Shown piece after piece: positions 44,694-58,000 of a stretch of 64,000 bases of DNA. The notes below the pieces were generated by a model, which worked only from the letters and a program-made list of their open reading frames with translations, was not told where the DNA came from and searched no databases. Source of the DNA: Paulownia fortunei (lineage: Eukaryota; Streptophyta; Magnoliopsida; Lamiales; Paulowniaceae). The stretch spans positions 5,590,673-5,654,672 of the forward strand of contig CM033115.1 of assembly GCA_019321725.1 (NCBI GenBank), written 5' to 3'. Made by a program: the position numbers and the translations under genes. Each line of letters starts with the position of its first letter. The first letter of the stretch is position 1.

Positions 44694-46097
44694 TGTTAGC
44701 CAAGGACACGATTGTTCAATCATAAAAATTAATTTTCTATGATTCAAACATCCCGCCAAAGGATCTTTGATCACAATGTGTATTTAACCGAAACTGATTA
44801 ATTGGTTAAGAAAAATCTTAGAAAGATTACCTCAGTAATGATTTCTACAATAATCTTTCGTCTGATATTGAATGGTGCCACCCTTCAAACCTCCAAGCCT
44901 TCTCTAGTGTTCTCTCAAGAACTTTTAAAACTGCACTCTTATTTCTGTGTGTGTGGGCACAATGATGAAACTTGAATATAAACCAATTTGGGAATCCTGG
45001 ATAAAATAGAATTCTTATCTGATAAGAATTCAGGAATATTATCTGATAAGAATTCAGGAATCTTATCTGATAAGATCTTTTCCTATCCCAAATTTATGCA
45101 GTTTTAATAAATTACAACTCTTGTCATTTAACCAGTCCTTATATCGGAGCCACCAAAGGGATCTGATCGGACCCAATTAGACTAAGCTCCAATAAATTAA
45201 TTTTGACCCAGTCAACTCATGATCGGTCAAAATAATTTATTAATCTTGTTTCATTCCACTAAAGAAACGAGACTGCACTCTTAATCCAATTGGAATTACT
45301 GAAGCTAATAATCAATTATATATATCCTCTGATTTATCGATCTTACATGTTACCCCCATCGATCAACTGGAAAAATTGGAATATGGTAAATTGACCAAAA
45401 CGCCCCTTTTCCAATATTCATAAATGCTCAACTTTCAACTTCTATCTTGACAGTCCCATGTGATCACATCACATAATTAATTCAACAATTAATGTTAAAT
45501 TACTAAGCTCAGATTTTACTGTCTATAAGAAGAACTCGTGAGATCATGATCATACCTATAAAATAGGTGACGGATTCCATATTACGAATATATGTTCTTC
45601 GTTATTTCACTTTAATTCCCAAAATATCGAGATATTGACCATCAATCTGATCTCACTCATTGGTACTTCAAGGAACTTCAAGTTAGTAATCGAAGTTCAT
45701 TACTCGCTCAGGATTAAGGTGTCACGTACGACAATCAAGTAAAATTAAATCTGTGTGGTCAAATTACAATTTCAATTTCACGTGGTCCAATCCAATACAT
45801 TGAAATGTATTTTTAATTTTATTACTAAGTCAAAGATAGACTTCTGTAAAATTGAAACAATCTTATCAAAATAAATTGCCCGCATTTATTTACCGATCGT
45901 GGACAATAATACTTTGGATTGAATTATAAATTGAATCTTTTTGTGTTTAACAACTTAAACACTCAATTTATAATATCAAGACAATCCATGGACAAATGCA
46001 AGCTCAAAATGATTTATAAATAAATCAAAATAAATATTTTATTTCAAAATGCCATATTACATAATAATTTACTCAATGGGCATAATACTATCCAACA
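44694..46097 (-). repeat. Copia 5' LTR (1404 bp)
   Basis: Minus strand TGTTGG... to ...CTAACA. It holds 203 bases (44877-45079) missing from the 3' LTR, including a 24-bp tandem repeat (TTATCTGATAAGAATTCAGG and four more bases; starts 45015, 45039, 45063). That part lies near the 3' end of the LTR, so it is in the transcribed R/U5 region or close to it. Confidence 0.95.
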
Positions 46098-46720
46098 TAC
46101 TAGTAGTAATCAAATCAACAATTTTAACTAGGGTAATTTTGGTGGAACTTAATACAACTACTATATTAGAATTGGCGCATAATTTTTAATTCTCAATTCA
46201 ACTCGTGAAATAATAATTCAAATTAATTATTAATTAATAGTTAATTAATTATTTTTGGGGAGCTTATGGCCAAAAAATTTGAAGCATAAGTTCTCATTCG
46301 GCCTATGAGGGGCTTAAATAGTCCCTCAAGTCTCGTCCTCATTTGGACTCCAACTCTATCTTTCTTTTCCAATCATACTTCAATTAGAAAATTTAAATTT
46401 TTTCAATTTAATTTCCTAATGAGCTTCATTTAAGCCTACACTAATTTTGGATTTGGACTTAAATTAATTACCTAGGTCCAATTTAATTGATCTCATCTAC
46501 TAGTTTAATTTGTTGTTTGAATTAAATAAGTTCAAGTCAATTAATTAGTTAGTTTCACTTGGGCTTAAGTCCAATTATATAATCATATTATTTAATTACT
46601 TAATTAAATACTTGAATTAAATTAGATAAACTAATTAACCACTATTAATTAATTTGATCCGACATTTAGATTAATTTCTAGAAAGAAATAGAATTATCAA
46701 GTTTATGTGTGACCATTTAG
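46098..46720 (-). mobile_element. Copia-type LTR remnant
   Basis: AT-rich sequence with many 'aattaattaa' runs. The block at 46630-46715 ('cactattaattaattt', 'attaatttctagaaag') matches 63480-63560 and resembles the copia LTR near 17.8 kb. It adjoins the decayed RNase H of the copia at 46.7-51.6 kb, so it may be that element's 3' LTR. Its left part borders the full-length copia insertion. Confidence 0.5.
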
Positions 46721-47185
46721 TTTCTTAGCAATAGTCTCAGTAGATTTGCTATATTTTCTATCGAGACAATCTTTTCTACTTTAATGTTGCATCTACCAAT
46801 GATTTTTCAAGTGAGATGGTATTGCCTCATGATATACTTGCATCTTTGACGAGACCTTTGGCTCATTTTCTTGCACATCACCCTAATGTTATCACTGGAT
46901 ATTGAGACTAGATCACCAATGATTGAAACTATACCCAACTCTAGGATGAGGTTTCATTTTCAAACAACTTCTTTCATAACATCACATGTCACGATGGATT
47001 CAGCCTCACTGGTAAAATCCACAATCATCTCTTGCTTAGAACTCTTCCAACTGTCTCACCATTTAGAGTGAAATGAAATTGGATGTTAACTTTGAGTCAT
47101 CTACATCGATCTGGAATCTAGAATCAGTAAAGCATTATAGCTTCAGTTCTCCAGAACCGTACACCAAGAACATATTCTTAAGATA
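46721..47185 (-). pseudogene. Decayed copia RNase H region
   Basis: Minus strand: Asn-Met-Phe-Leu-Val-Tyr-Gly-Ser-Gly-Glu-Leu-Lys-Leu near 47150, Thr-Asp-Ser-Arg-Phe-Gln near 47120, Val-Asp-Asp-Ser-Lys-Leu-Thr-Ser, and further on a His-Leu-x-x-Lys-Ile-Ile-like tail near 46790. It is copia RNase H with many stops, separated from its RT by an insertion of about 1 kb (47186-48247). Confidence 0.65.
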
Positions 47186-48058
47186 TAGTAGGAATGAAAT
47201 CACATTCATTACCTCTACCATGGGTTTAACCATTCTCAATCAATCAAAAATAAATCTATATTTATTTTTGTTAGAATTATCTTACTAACTTAACAAAAGT
47301 GTTTGATAAAATTTAGAGATGACAATCGGTTGGCTTTGGGTGGATTTCTCAAAACTCGAGACCCAACTCATCAAGATTTTTTTGGATCCAACTGGACTCG
47401 CCAAACCCAAGACCTAACTAGTAGTACCCATTAGACTAGCTTTATAATTATTAAAAAAATATTTTTTCAAAAATAATATCGCCACAACTTTCTAAATATA
47501 ATAAAATAATGTTATTAACAAAGAACTAATTATTTCATAAATTTATATGTACATGTTTTATTTTTTAAAAAATAAAAAAAACTTAAATATCTTTTTACTT
47601 TTTATATTTAATAAATTATTAATTTTATATTATTTTTTGGTTTATAAGAGTATTATATTTTTATATTATCTGTGAGTATATATGTGACATACACATATTC
47701 TTTCATTTATACATATACAAAAATAAACATAACATAAATATACACATAATAAAATATATATATATATATTTAATATTTTTACGAACAAGGTTCGAGTCGT
47801 GCTTGGGTCTAAACACTAAAACTCACCCCAACGAGACTGAGTGGGGCTGCTAGTCCCCATATTATCTATACCCATTACTATCTATAATAAAACTAAACAA
47901 ACACAAAAATCCATCATTGTTATTTTTATGAAAAAAAATTATACCAATGTGAGATTTTATCTACATATGCATAATGTTTTAACACCGACTAAAACTATAA
48001 CACACCTAATTATGTACAACATATTGATTTATAATTTTATTTAAAAGTTTTCAGCTAA
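47186..48058. other. Insertion between copia RT and RNase H, origin unclear
   Basis: Foreign sequence splitting the copia pol. The part 47313-47880 begins TAGAGATGACAATCGG and holds 'gacccaactc...ccaacgagactgagtgg' words like those of hAT-type elements, but the far end does not make a convincing inverted repeat and no target duplication was found. Contains an (AT)n run at about 47755-47770. Confidence 0.4.
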
Positions 48059-48247
48059 AGGGTGATTTGGTTTATTCCATTTCTACCACTTATTTCTAAT
48101 TATTAATCATCGGATCAGAATAAAGCAAAGAATGATAATTTGATTCATTTCTCATTCGTTATACATAACAAGTATAGAAATACTATACTCATATCATTCT
48201 TATTCCATTCATATCTAGTTCCATCCCTACATACTAATCACCCCATA
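48059..48247. mobile_element. Possible MITE
   Basis: About 190 bases bordered by GGGTGATT on the left and AATCACCCC on the right, with inner 'tttattccatttct' and 'cttattccattcat' words typical of small Harbinger/Tourist-like MITEs. The target duplication is not clear. It lies directly next to the interrupted copia RT. Confidence 0.4.
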
Positions 48248-51200
48248 GTCTTCCACAAGTACTTAATATTTATCTTTTTAGTTATCTGATACTCTTGGTC
48301 AAGATTGAATTGATATCTGCTCGTGATACTCAAAGTGTACATAACATCAATCCTTGTACATAGCATAGTATACATTATGTTTCCAATTGCGATTGTATAA
48401 AGAATGTCAATCATTCTTTTCTTTTCTTTTTCTCATGAGTCTTGGGAGATATAGACTTTGAAAGAAAATTTCCATGACTCATTGGCATGAATCCCTTCTT
48501 ATATTTCTCCATGTTAAATCTTTTTAACATTTTCTCTATTTACATAAATTAGAAAAGTCCGATCATCATCTTGGATTTATCTTTATAGATCTTAATTCTC
48601 AAAAAGTAGGATGCAAATCCTTCATGGAGAATTGCATAGACAACCACGTCTTTATTAACTACAACATCCCTACGCCATTCCCAATTAGTAGAATGTTGTC
48701 AACATAGAAGACAATGAATGTCATGGCACTCCCATTAACCTTCTTGCACACATAAGTTTATCTAGATTTTTGAGCAAACCAAATGATTCATTTCCTCATC
48801 GAATCGGATGTTCCAGCTTTGGGAAGGTTTGTTTGAGTCCATAATTAGACCTCAAAAGCTTGCATACAATTTGCTCGCTTTCTTTGGATATGAAGCCTTC
48901 AGGCTACTTTATGTAGATCTCTTCTATTATATTCCTATTGAGGAAGACTGCCTTTACATTTATTTATCATATCTTGTAGATACAATACATATATATGGCT
49001 AATAATATCTGAATGGACTTTAGCATTGCAGCTATTAAGAACATTTCCTTGTAGTTAATTTCTTGTTTTTAAGTGTAACCTTTTGCTACGCATCGTGCCT
49101 TATAGGACATTACCTCTCTATCTAATATAAGTTTTCACTTGTGAACTCATTTGCAGCTAATGGGTACATATAATACCCTCCAATGGATCCACTAAGGTCT
49201 ATACCTTGTTGGAGTATATAGAGTCTATCTCGAACTGCTTGTCATCTTGTAATCTTCCTCAGTCGGTGTAAGACATTGCTTCTCCATAGTTTCTCTAATC
49301 ATTATCTAAAGAAAGCTCCTCCTTGTTATCGTCTAACAAGAAGCCATACTCTCAGGTTACCTAGAGATCCTTTTAGATCTCTTATAAGGTTGTGTGTTTT
49401 AAGTGTTAGTATTTGGTCAAGGCACCACTGCCTCTTGTGGTACATTTTATGACCCATGAATTTCTTCAAGTTACATGATCTCACAATTTCTTGCCAATAG
49501 AAACTCCCTCTCTAGGAAGATAGTATTCCTCGAAATAAAAATATTTTTGTTCAAAAGGATCATAGAAATAGTATTCAATAGGTTTCTTTGAATTTCTTAC
49601 AAACTTAATTAAGATGGATCTCTTGTCCAACTTATCTTTCACTTTGTGCTACACATAAGCACTACAACCTATACCTTAAGGTTTTTGTACGTCTTATATG
49701 GTGTTTTGGACACCAACTTGGACATAACTCTATTTAATAAGAATACCGCTAATCTTTGAATAGGGAAAAAACCTAGTGAAACTCATCATAGATTAAACCT
49801 TGTCTAGTGAAGCTGGGTTCCTTTGCTCGGCTACCCTGTTCAACTAAAGTGTACCAGGTGGAGTCCAATGTAAGAGAATCTCATTCTTATTTATATAATC
49901 TAAAAACTTGGCTCCAAAGTATTCACCTCCTTAATTGGATTGAAGGATCTTAATACTTTGGCCGATTGTTTTCTCTATTTCACATTCAAAGGCTTCAGAC
50001 TTATATTTTAAAAAGATATACATACCTATACCTTGAATAATCATTGATAAAAGTAATGAAGTAAGAATAGTTCCTACACGTAGAAGCAACTAGTGGCCAC
50101 ATACATCCGTTTGGATCAAATTGAATGAATTAGTAATTTGCTCCACTTGTCCAATAATTAGTGATTTAGTGACTTACCCTTAAACCAAGATTCATATGCT
50201 GGCATATCTTGTGAGTCTATTATGTCAAATAAGTATTCCATCTTGGGAATTTTCTTCTTGAAGATATGACCTAATCTAGCATGCCTCAAGTATGTTGAAC
50301 TACGTTATCTAATTTATGTTTATTACTTTGTTGAATATGTAAAATGAAAGTTTCGGATTGGATACTATATTTTCATTACTCCAACATGAAATAGTGAAGT
50401 ACCTTTAAAAATAAAACAACTTCCATTCTTTATTTAAAAAACTAAAACTCTCTCTATCCAAAATAAGAATAGAGATAGATGATGGTCTTTATTAATTTAA
50501 AATGTAAAAATAATTATTTAAAATTTATCCTAATTTAGAACAACTTTCATTATTTATTAAAAAACTAAAACTGTCTCTATCCAAAACATGAATGGAGATG
50601 ACGTTCTTTATTAATTCAAATATATAAAAATAATTATTTAAATCTATCCTAATTCTACTGCCTAGTGCTAAGTGGATATATCTATGGCTAATGCAACAAC
50701 TTTTTTTCCATTCCCTAACTCAGGATTGTCTCTCCCTTACGTAGCTCCCTATTTCTTATTATTGCCTGCAAATCATTACAAAGATGAGAACTGCATCTGA
50801 TATCTTATACCCAAGAAGCATCTTTAACCAAAAGGTTAACTTCAACAAATGCATACCATAATTGTTCTGTTAGCTCACAATGTACTCCTTGCAGTTCTTT
50901 CTCCAGTACCCTAGCTTATCGTAATAGTTGCACTTGTCTTTGGGCTTGGAACCTTATTTGACTCCACTAGAAGTCATCACCTTCTTACCTTTGGAAAACT
51001 CGTTCCCTTCCATTTCTTTGACTTTGCAGCCTTAGATTGGGATAAAGAACTAATCCTCATGAAAGGCTTCTCTTTATTTATGGTGGACTCAATCTCTTTG
51101 ACATGTTGACTAACTCAGCAAGGGTAAACTCTATTTTTTGCATGTTGAAGTTTACCATAAAAGAGAAGAATAATGCTAGCAGAGATTACAGGGTAAGATC

Positions 51201-51590
51201 AACATAGAGTTCAAATTTCCATGACGACTTTAAGTGACTCGAGCCTTTGTATAAAGCATATAATCTCTAGTCAATATGTATAGACCAAAGAGCCCTCTAT
51301 CATTCAGGTCTTAAAATACTCTTTTAAGACTTAGTATCTTGCCTACTTAGTAAGTTCACCATACGACTATTGCAGGTGAAGATGAATATATCATCCTCAA
51401 TTTGTTTATAATGTTCTACAAGCTTTTCTACTATAGCATGCATCGAAGGTTCTAATGGTGACCCGATGTTTAAGATATAAGCCCTTTTTTTGAATTGCAA
51501 GAGATTTTAAAGTTTCTCATCCAGTCAATAAAAGTGGGGACTCATGAGCTTATTGGTGTCGAGAATGGATGTTAGAGGGTTTTTGGCCAT
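48248..51590 (-). pseudogene. Decayed copia element: gag, integrase and RT relics
   Basis: Minus strand from 51590. A gag start Met-Ala-Lys-Asn-Pro-Leu-Thr-Ser-Ile-Leu-Asp-Thr-Asn-Lys-Leu is followed by an early stop. A zinc knuckle relic lies near 50930 (Cys-Asn-Tyr-Tyr-Asp-Lys-Leu-Gly-Tyr-Trp-Arg-Lys-Asn-Cys, one Cys lost). Integrase pieces lie at 49650-50250, and RT near 48330-49000, ending with Ala-Ile-Gly-Asn-Ile-Met-Tyr-Thr-Met-Leu-Cys-Thr-Arg and Thr-Ser-Arg-Tyr-Gln. No open frame longer than about 60 codons remains. A much older relative of the copia at 38-46 kb. Confidence 0.75.
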
Positions 51591-51825
51591 TTGTACTTAA
51601 TCTATAAAAACCATACAAAACTATAAATAAGCATGTAATCAAATTATTCACTCATTTATAATAAGTTCTTCAATTATAAATATCTCCCACTTTTTCTTTT
51701 CAAATTCCATCATCCTTTTGATGGTAATTTAGGAAATCCTATTTCTTACTAGGCTTGAGGCCCAATTAGCCTTGTCATATATCCTAAATTTTATGAGCAC
51801 ATATGATAAAACTAAAAGGGGGTTA
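51591..51825 (-). other. Leader/flank of the decayed copia
   Basis: AT-rich sequence upstream (minus sense) of the copia gag relic; no PBS was recognised before the solo LTR begins at 51826. Confidence 0.4.
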
Positions 51826-54276
51826 TGTAATACCCAAGCCTCACACTACTCACTTGACCAATATGATTCATGCATTACATGCTACTTATATGCTAATTTG
51901 TATTCACATTTACATGGCACCTTAGATAACACTTTTAATCAGTAGACCTCTAATGCTATCACATGATGTTAATGGATGAGATCTTATAACCTAATTAAGT
52001 AATTCTACATTTAGATAAGAAAAATAATAGATTGATTAATATATTGGATATTCATATGCTATATGTTATAATTTTGGAAGTATTAAAAGGTGTTACTAGT
52101 AAACTTATATGATTCGATTTAATTAGATCAAGGTATTTTAAAAGTATACATCCATAAATTAACATACTTGGGATATTGGACATGATATAATGTGATTTAA
52201 GTGTCATATTATAAGGTCCAAATGTGCAAATGATTTTAGAATGCAAACTAGACAATCATTTAAGAATCGGATGTCAATCGATTTAGAAATCAAATGAACA
52301 ATTAAAAAAATAGGGTAGATTTATTATCTGATCGTATGATAATTAAAATATGTTGTAAATAGATAAATAAATACTGAAAAACACTATATTAGAGTTGTAT
52401 AAGATGTGTATAATATCATATTTAAATCACCACACAACACCTCTTACTTGACACCTCATGGTTGAACACCTTGTACTTAACACCTCATACTTTGATATCA
52501 CAAGTGTTGCCATCTTATGCTTTGAAATCACAATTGTTGCCATCTTATGCTTTAACACCTCAAGCTACCACCTCAACTTTTCTTCATTTCTAAGCATTGA
52601 ACCACAACCAAAAACTATTTTATGAGCTATTTCACCTTCCAAACCTCAATATTGAATTTTAGAAGTTGCTCTCAATTATTCCAAGTAAAGAAAACTGAAG
52701 GAAGAAAAGGGAAGCAAGGAGGAGCAAGTGAAAGCTTAAAATTGTGCATAGGTGAGCTTAACTCATGTTTTTTATTTCCGTTCTTGAATTATTTGAGGGT
52801 CTATGAATTCTAAAGCTTCTATTATTGTTTATAATTATGTTAGGATGTTATTTATAGTCTTATAATTCACAAAAGAAAGATTTTTAGTTGCATTATCATA
52901 ATAGAAATCACTAGGGTCAGAAACTGTATACTTGTTGATTTTTTAGTCTTTAAAGCTTTATATAAGTATAATGACTTGATTCAAACCTATATATTTCAGC
53001 ATATATGTGTTTATATATGAGTTTAGGTGATGTATGTAAGTTTGGAGAGGTTATAAATTGAAATATAGTTGGGTATTTGAAGAGACACTCAAAATTGTTA
53101 TGATAGAACTTACAGTTTTTGTGTTGTGATAAGGGGCTGGTTTTACTAAGGTAAATCAATGAATTTTGGAAATTATATAATATGGTTACATTTCTCTACA
53201 TGTTATCTAAGTTTGGTAAAAATTTGGGAGTGATTGGATATGATTAAGGATATCAAAATTATCATGCAACTAAATTGGATAGCAAGAAAATATGAAAATG
53301 TGAATCTGTATCATTTGATAACTTAGCATGCTTTAACCTAAACATGTTGCTATTTAGTTCTAACAATTAGTATGTGCTATTAGAGTTATAATACTTCAAT
53401 TACATTATGTTTTCATATATCTAAGATGAGAAATTAAGGTATTTGAGGGACTATATTGGATTCTAGTTTGTAAAAACTTGATTGTTATCTAGATAGCTTG
53501 GTGTTTATGTGAGGCATGTGAGGCGTGCTTATGTGATATTTTAGGTACCGCAAGTGGGATACTTCTCGGTGGATCACAAGGGAAGATAGGGGATGGACCT
53601 TTGGTGATCAAGAGAGGATGGTCCACTTGACTGTATCAATCTTTTATTGGTCATTTAATTATTGATACTATGCAAAGCTCTTTCCAGTACATAATAGATG
53701 GGCCAAGGGCCCTATAAAATGAAGTGATTTTGAATAAAAACACTTTGATTTATGAGTACTCAAATATAACACTGTTCTAGCATCATATCTTAGAGATAAG
53801 TTGCATGAGATTTTATATCATACTCTTGTCATGCATGATTTTTACTTATCGAGTGTTAGCTCATGTAGTTCATGCATTATAGGTGAGTATGGTAAGATTT
53901 GCGATCTCCATTTACTGGGTTGGCAGTGGAGCTCCTACAGGCTTTGAAAGATCAATGTATATGGATGACGAACTGTTGAGTTATTTTGTGGGTTGTGCTT
54001 TTGATTTTACAGTATGTTGTATTATATTAGTGACTTTATCTTATATATCACTTTCAAAACTTCATTGTAAATGAGTCTAAGTTTGTGATGATTATGATAA
54101 ACTTTTTTATTGTTCAAATAATAATCAAAGTATATACAGTATTACAGGATGTGAAAGTACTTTACTTTTATCAGTGTTTTGTTAAACTAACTAGCTGAAA
54201 AAAAGGTTTATACACACGCATATATGCACAAACTATGTTGCATAGGTTGTTTCTATATATGTATATATATTTGACA
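51826..54276 (+). mobile_element. Solo LTR D with exact target duplication
   Basis: Starts TGTAATACCC and ends ...ATTTGACA; flanked by GGTTA at 51821-51825 and 54277-54281. Length 2451 bp. It has no PBS, PPT or coding domain between the duplications, so it is a solo LTR of a gypsy-like family. The segment near 53825-53955 ('tgttagctcatgtag', 'ggtgagtatgg') resembles the promoter-distal part of long chromovirus-type LTRs. The short frame at 53883-54074 inside it is not considered a gene. Confidence 0.8.
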
Positions 54277-55027
54277 GGTTAATGCATTAATGATTGTATC
54301 TCTATGTAATGCTCAAGCTATATTACCTTACTATTTTCCATATACCTCGATTTTATGAGCCCATATAGTTCTTAATGTCAATCATGACCTATCAAATATT
54401 CATGTAGTTGAAACATCTAACTATCTCATGACTTATTGACATCACCTAGGCATTCCATCCCATGGCATCTCCATGCTAGTAGTGATCATATATTACCTAC
54501 ACTTAACACATGCCACGACTTATGACCAACAGAATTTTATGCATCAACAGTGTATCACATGTCACATATTTTTTATGGAAGGTATGAATAATTGGGTCCA
54601 AGCCAACATTTCCTATATACACTTGATATAAAACCAATCAAGTTCTTAACTTAAAACATGTTCAAGTGAGGGTCCAAGTTTGATTTATATTGCAAGACCC
54701 AATCATTTTACTTATCTAATTTATTTAATATGCATTATCCTAGTGATTGTGATGAACATCTAAAAGTGTACAATTAATTAGGATTTATATAATTATTTTC
54801 ACTTTTAAATTATCATTAGAACTCTCAATTAAAGCATTTTGGTGCTTTAGGAATAAAATAGAAAATCAACATAAAAATTTGAGATTAAAAAGTATTATAT
54901 TCTTTTGTGCAGATTTTAGAGAAACTGCCGTAACTTTTGATTGCAAAATGGTTTTGGGTTAATTCTTGAGGTTATGTATTGATAAGTTATTTATCTACAA
55001 GTTCGAGCAGACTTTAGGTATCATAAT
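54277..55027. other. Unassigned spacer between two solo LTRs
   Basis: AT-rich sequence with no gene. The word 'tttatgagc-catat' occurs on both sides of LTR D (about 51791 and 54353), perhaps parts of an older repeat. Confidence 0.35.
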
Positions 55028-58000
55028 TATAATGCCCAATTATCTCCTACATACCTAATAATAAGTATTTTCCATAAATATGCATCTAATCAATGTGGAT
55101 TATCGAATTATGGCATATAAATAGCATGATTGTATGAACATGAATAATTGTTACTATATACTCCACTTATGCTTTAACATGCACTAGTACATTAAATATG
55201 AGATCAAACTTTTATTTTTTTATTAATATATTACTTAAGTGACTTTTTGCAGTGAAAAGTTCGGTATCTCGATTAAGGAAGGTTGATGTGTTGAATGGCC
55301 ATGAAATGAATTATTAGTATTGCTCCATACTTGTTACATTCTAAAGTGATTATTTGCCTAAATATTTGCATAAAATATGTTACATTTGGCTAAGAACTAA
55401 AGTATGCAAAATGTGCAATTTGATTAGTAGGTTGACTAGGTTGTTGAAATCATTCTAAACCACATTACACTTGATTATAATACAAAAGCATCAATTTTTG
55501 TCATTTTCATAGCCTATAAATGTGGCTTTTGGCATGAGAAGACACCAAACATGATGCAACCAATCATCACCCTCCACTTACCTCTCTTTGAAATGTCAAA
55601 AAAGTTATTTTAGCCATATTTTCTTGTGGAAGCTCCTCAAAAATGACCAGCTCTTATTATCCAAGTTTTTCCTAAAATTTATACACTCCTAATACTCACA
55701 AAAATTGAATTCAATCCATAGGAATGCATAGAACACAAACTAAAACAAGTTTCTACCATTTTAAGCTTGAAAACTGTTGATTTTGAAGCTTAATTCCAAC
55801 TTAATCAAGGTATATTCTTTTTTCAATGTTTCTTATAATGAATTTATAGTATCTTGAATGGTTACATATTTTAGTATGTTTTTGTATGAACTCAAGTGGG
55901 ATAGACTTTGAAGGCAAAATCAAGCTAGTTAAGCTAGTTTATAGCAAAACTGATAGTCTTGTGACATATGCTTAATTTATATATTTCTATTAATCTTGTA
56001 ATGCGTATATTATGTTTAGAAGTTCCTATGAATGATTGAGAACAATGACAATTAGTTTTCTTAATTGATGGTTAGAATCAATTTAAGTTAGAATCGAGTT
56101 TAAGTCATGTTAATTTAGATTGTGTGCATGTTTTGGGGGCTGCCTGATAAATTTGTTTTATACCAATAATTCATATGTTTTTTGATTATCATTTAGTTTA
56201 TTTTCAAGTGTTTTTGCTACTTTTTGTGCATTTAGTTTAAAATTTTGTAAGTAATGTCAAAAGGAGAAGAAAATGGAAAGAAACCAAAAACTTGGTTGAA
56301 ATGTTGAAGAATCTGAATTGTGGTGCAACTAATGATAGTTTCTGTATTTTAATCATAACTCTTTGGTCAAATATTATTTTGACTTGATTATTAAACCAAT
56401 AGAAAGATAAGAGATATATCTATAACTTCTATGTTTATCATAAAATCCAATTCTATCGATCTTAATAAGAAAAACTGAGTTTAAGAGTCAGAATTGGGCT
56501 GCAATTTTCTACTATGACATATCTTGGTGTTTTAGGCATAACTATATCCACAAATGTCATAATTAGTTGATTCAAGTGCCTATGGAAAGCCAATACATAG
56601 TGCTATAATTCATATGAAGACATACAAAATTGGTTTGGGATAGAAGTGGTGCAAAATGGGTTTAAAGAATCTAAAGATGTTGAAAATAGTGTCTAGTTGT
56701 GCCAGGCTGTCCAGTCAGCGCCTACATGTTGCCACACAGTTAAAAGGGGCAAAATGGTTTTAGCCCTCTTTAGTGCTTCTCCCATCTGATTTTAAGGACT
56801 CCAAAGAGCCTCCAAAGGTATTCTGGACATGAGGAGTTGTTCTTGGACAGAAGAAAGCTACTGGACGGTAAGAGCTTGCTGCTGGGCAGAGAACTATTCT
56901 TGGAGAGAAAAGTAATTCATTCTTGGAGACAAGGAGATCTTCAACCATTTCTTCTATTTTACAAATTGGTGAACAATTTCCATGCTCTTTATTATGTATT
57001 TCTTGATGTTATTTTCATACATGATGAACTAAACATTTCTTTCTAGAGAATGATGTAACCTTATTTGATCCTATGTTTTGAATTCCAAATATTATTAGTT
57101 CAAGTTATTCATCTTGTTTGAATTGATGCAAATATTCAAAACATCTTAATTAGATTACATCACAGCTCTAGAAAAAGAAATTAGTTCAAAAAGGTAAAAA
57201 TGAATACTAACTTAACAATTTATGAACATAATTAAAGAAAGAAAGAGAAAAATAAAGTAGAACTTAGAAATGGGATGAATTTCTTTCCTTGTAGATATTT
57301 TCTCTTCGTCCCTCTCGTCTTCTCCCCTCCCTAAAAATTGATTTGGAGACTTTTGGGATCTTTAAAATTGATGGGAGATGCCCTAAAGATGGCAAAAACA
57401 CCATTTTTGTCCTTACTTGTCCACCTAGTAGCGTCTAAGCATTACCTTTACTCGAATGCCACCATTTTCCAATAGCTACAGCGACTAGGCATTGTAGCTA
57501 CTGGACCCAAAATATTTTTTTTGTTTTTGAAAAATGTAAGATAAATGTAGATTTTAGTACATTCAAGTGACATTCTTCCTTCATCTTCATATTTGCAAAA
57601 TAAATACTAAAAACGATAATAAAACTCACAAAAAATCTCAAAAACTAATAAAAAAATCAAGCAAATGGTACTTAATTAATGGGTATAAAATCCACTCATC
57701 AAATACCCCAAAACTTAACATTTTGCAAGTCCTCGAGCAAAAATAAATAAATAAAACAAGTAAAATAACAAGTGATAATCAAACCTACTAATCAAACGGG
57801 CTTGAAAAATCATTGTGAGTTTGTAACTTACGGAAATCTCAAAATTATCAAAATGTATGATTTCAATTTAAGTGTCAAATTCACCCATCTTTAAATTTTT
57901 TGAGTGTGTATGTGTCTAGCCTCTTATATCAAACTCTTCGCCACTCTGGTTGTTTTATGCAAACTCACAACTAAATTATTGATCTCTTATTTATGTGATT

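Larger units (their letters stand above)
38003..46097 (-). mobile_element. Full-length Ty1/copia retrotransposon (8.1 kb)
   Basis: Complete architecture in minus orientation: 5' LTR (44694-46097), PBS, long leader, gag (from 42824), protease, integrase, RT, RNase H, PPT and 3' LTR (38003-39203). The LTRs have TGTTGG...CTAACA-type ends. Flanking 5-mers are TGCTA (37998-38002) and TACTA (46098-46102), a target duplication with one change. The LTRs are nearly identical apart from one 203-base gap, so it is younger than the other elements here. Coding defects (one frameshift, an integrase-RT deletion, catalytic substitutions) make it non-autonomous. Copia order (integrase before RT) is clear. Confidence 0.95.

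Noticed and set aside
47186..48058. Complete hAT element
   Set aside because: The left end resembles hAT termini, but no matching right terminus or 8-bp duplication was found, so it was left as an unclear insertion.
56760..57046. Frames with runs of Leu/Lys/Glu on both strands
   Set aside because: Inside the gypsy LTR insertion; no protein family recognised and codons not conserved in the opposed copy.
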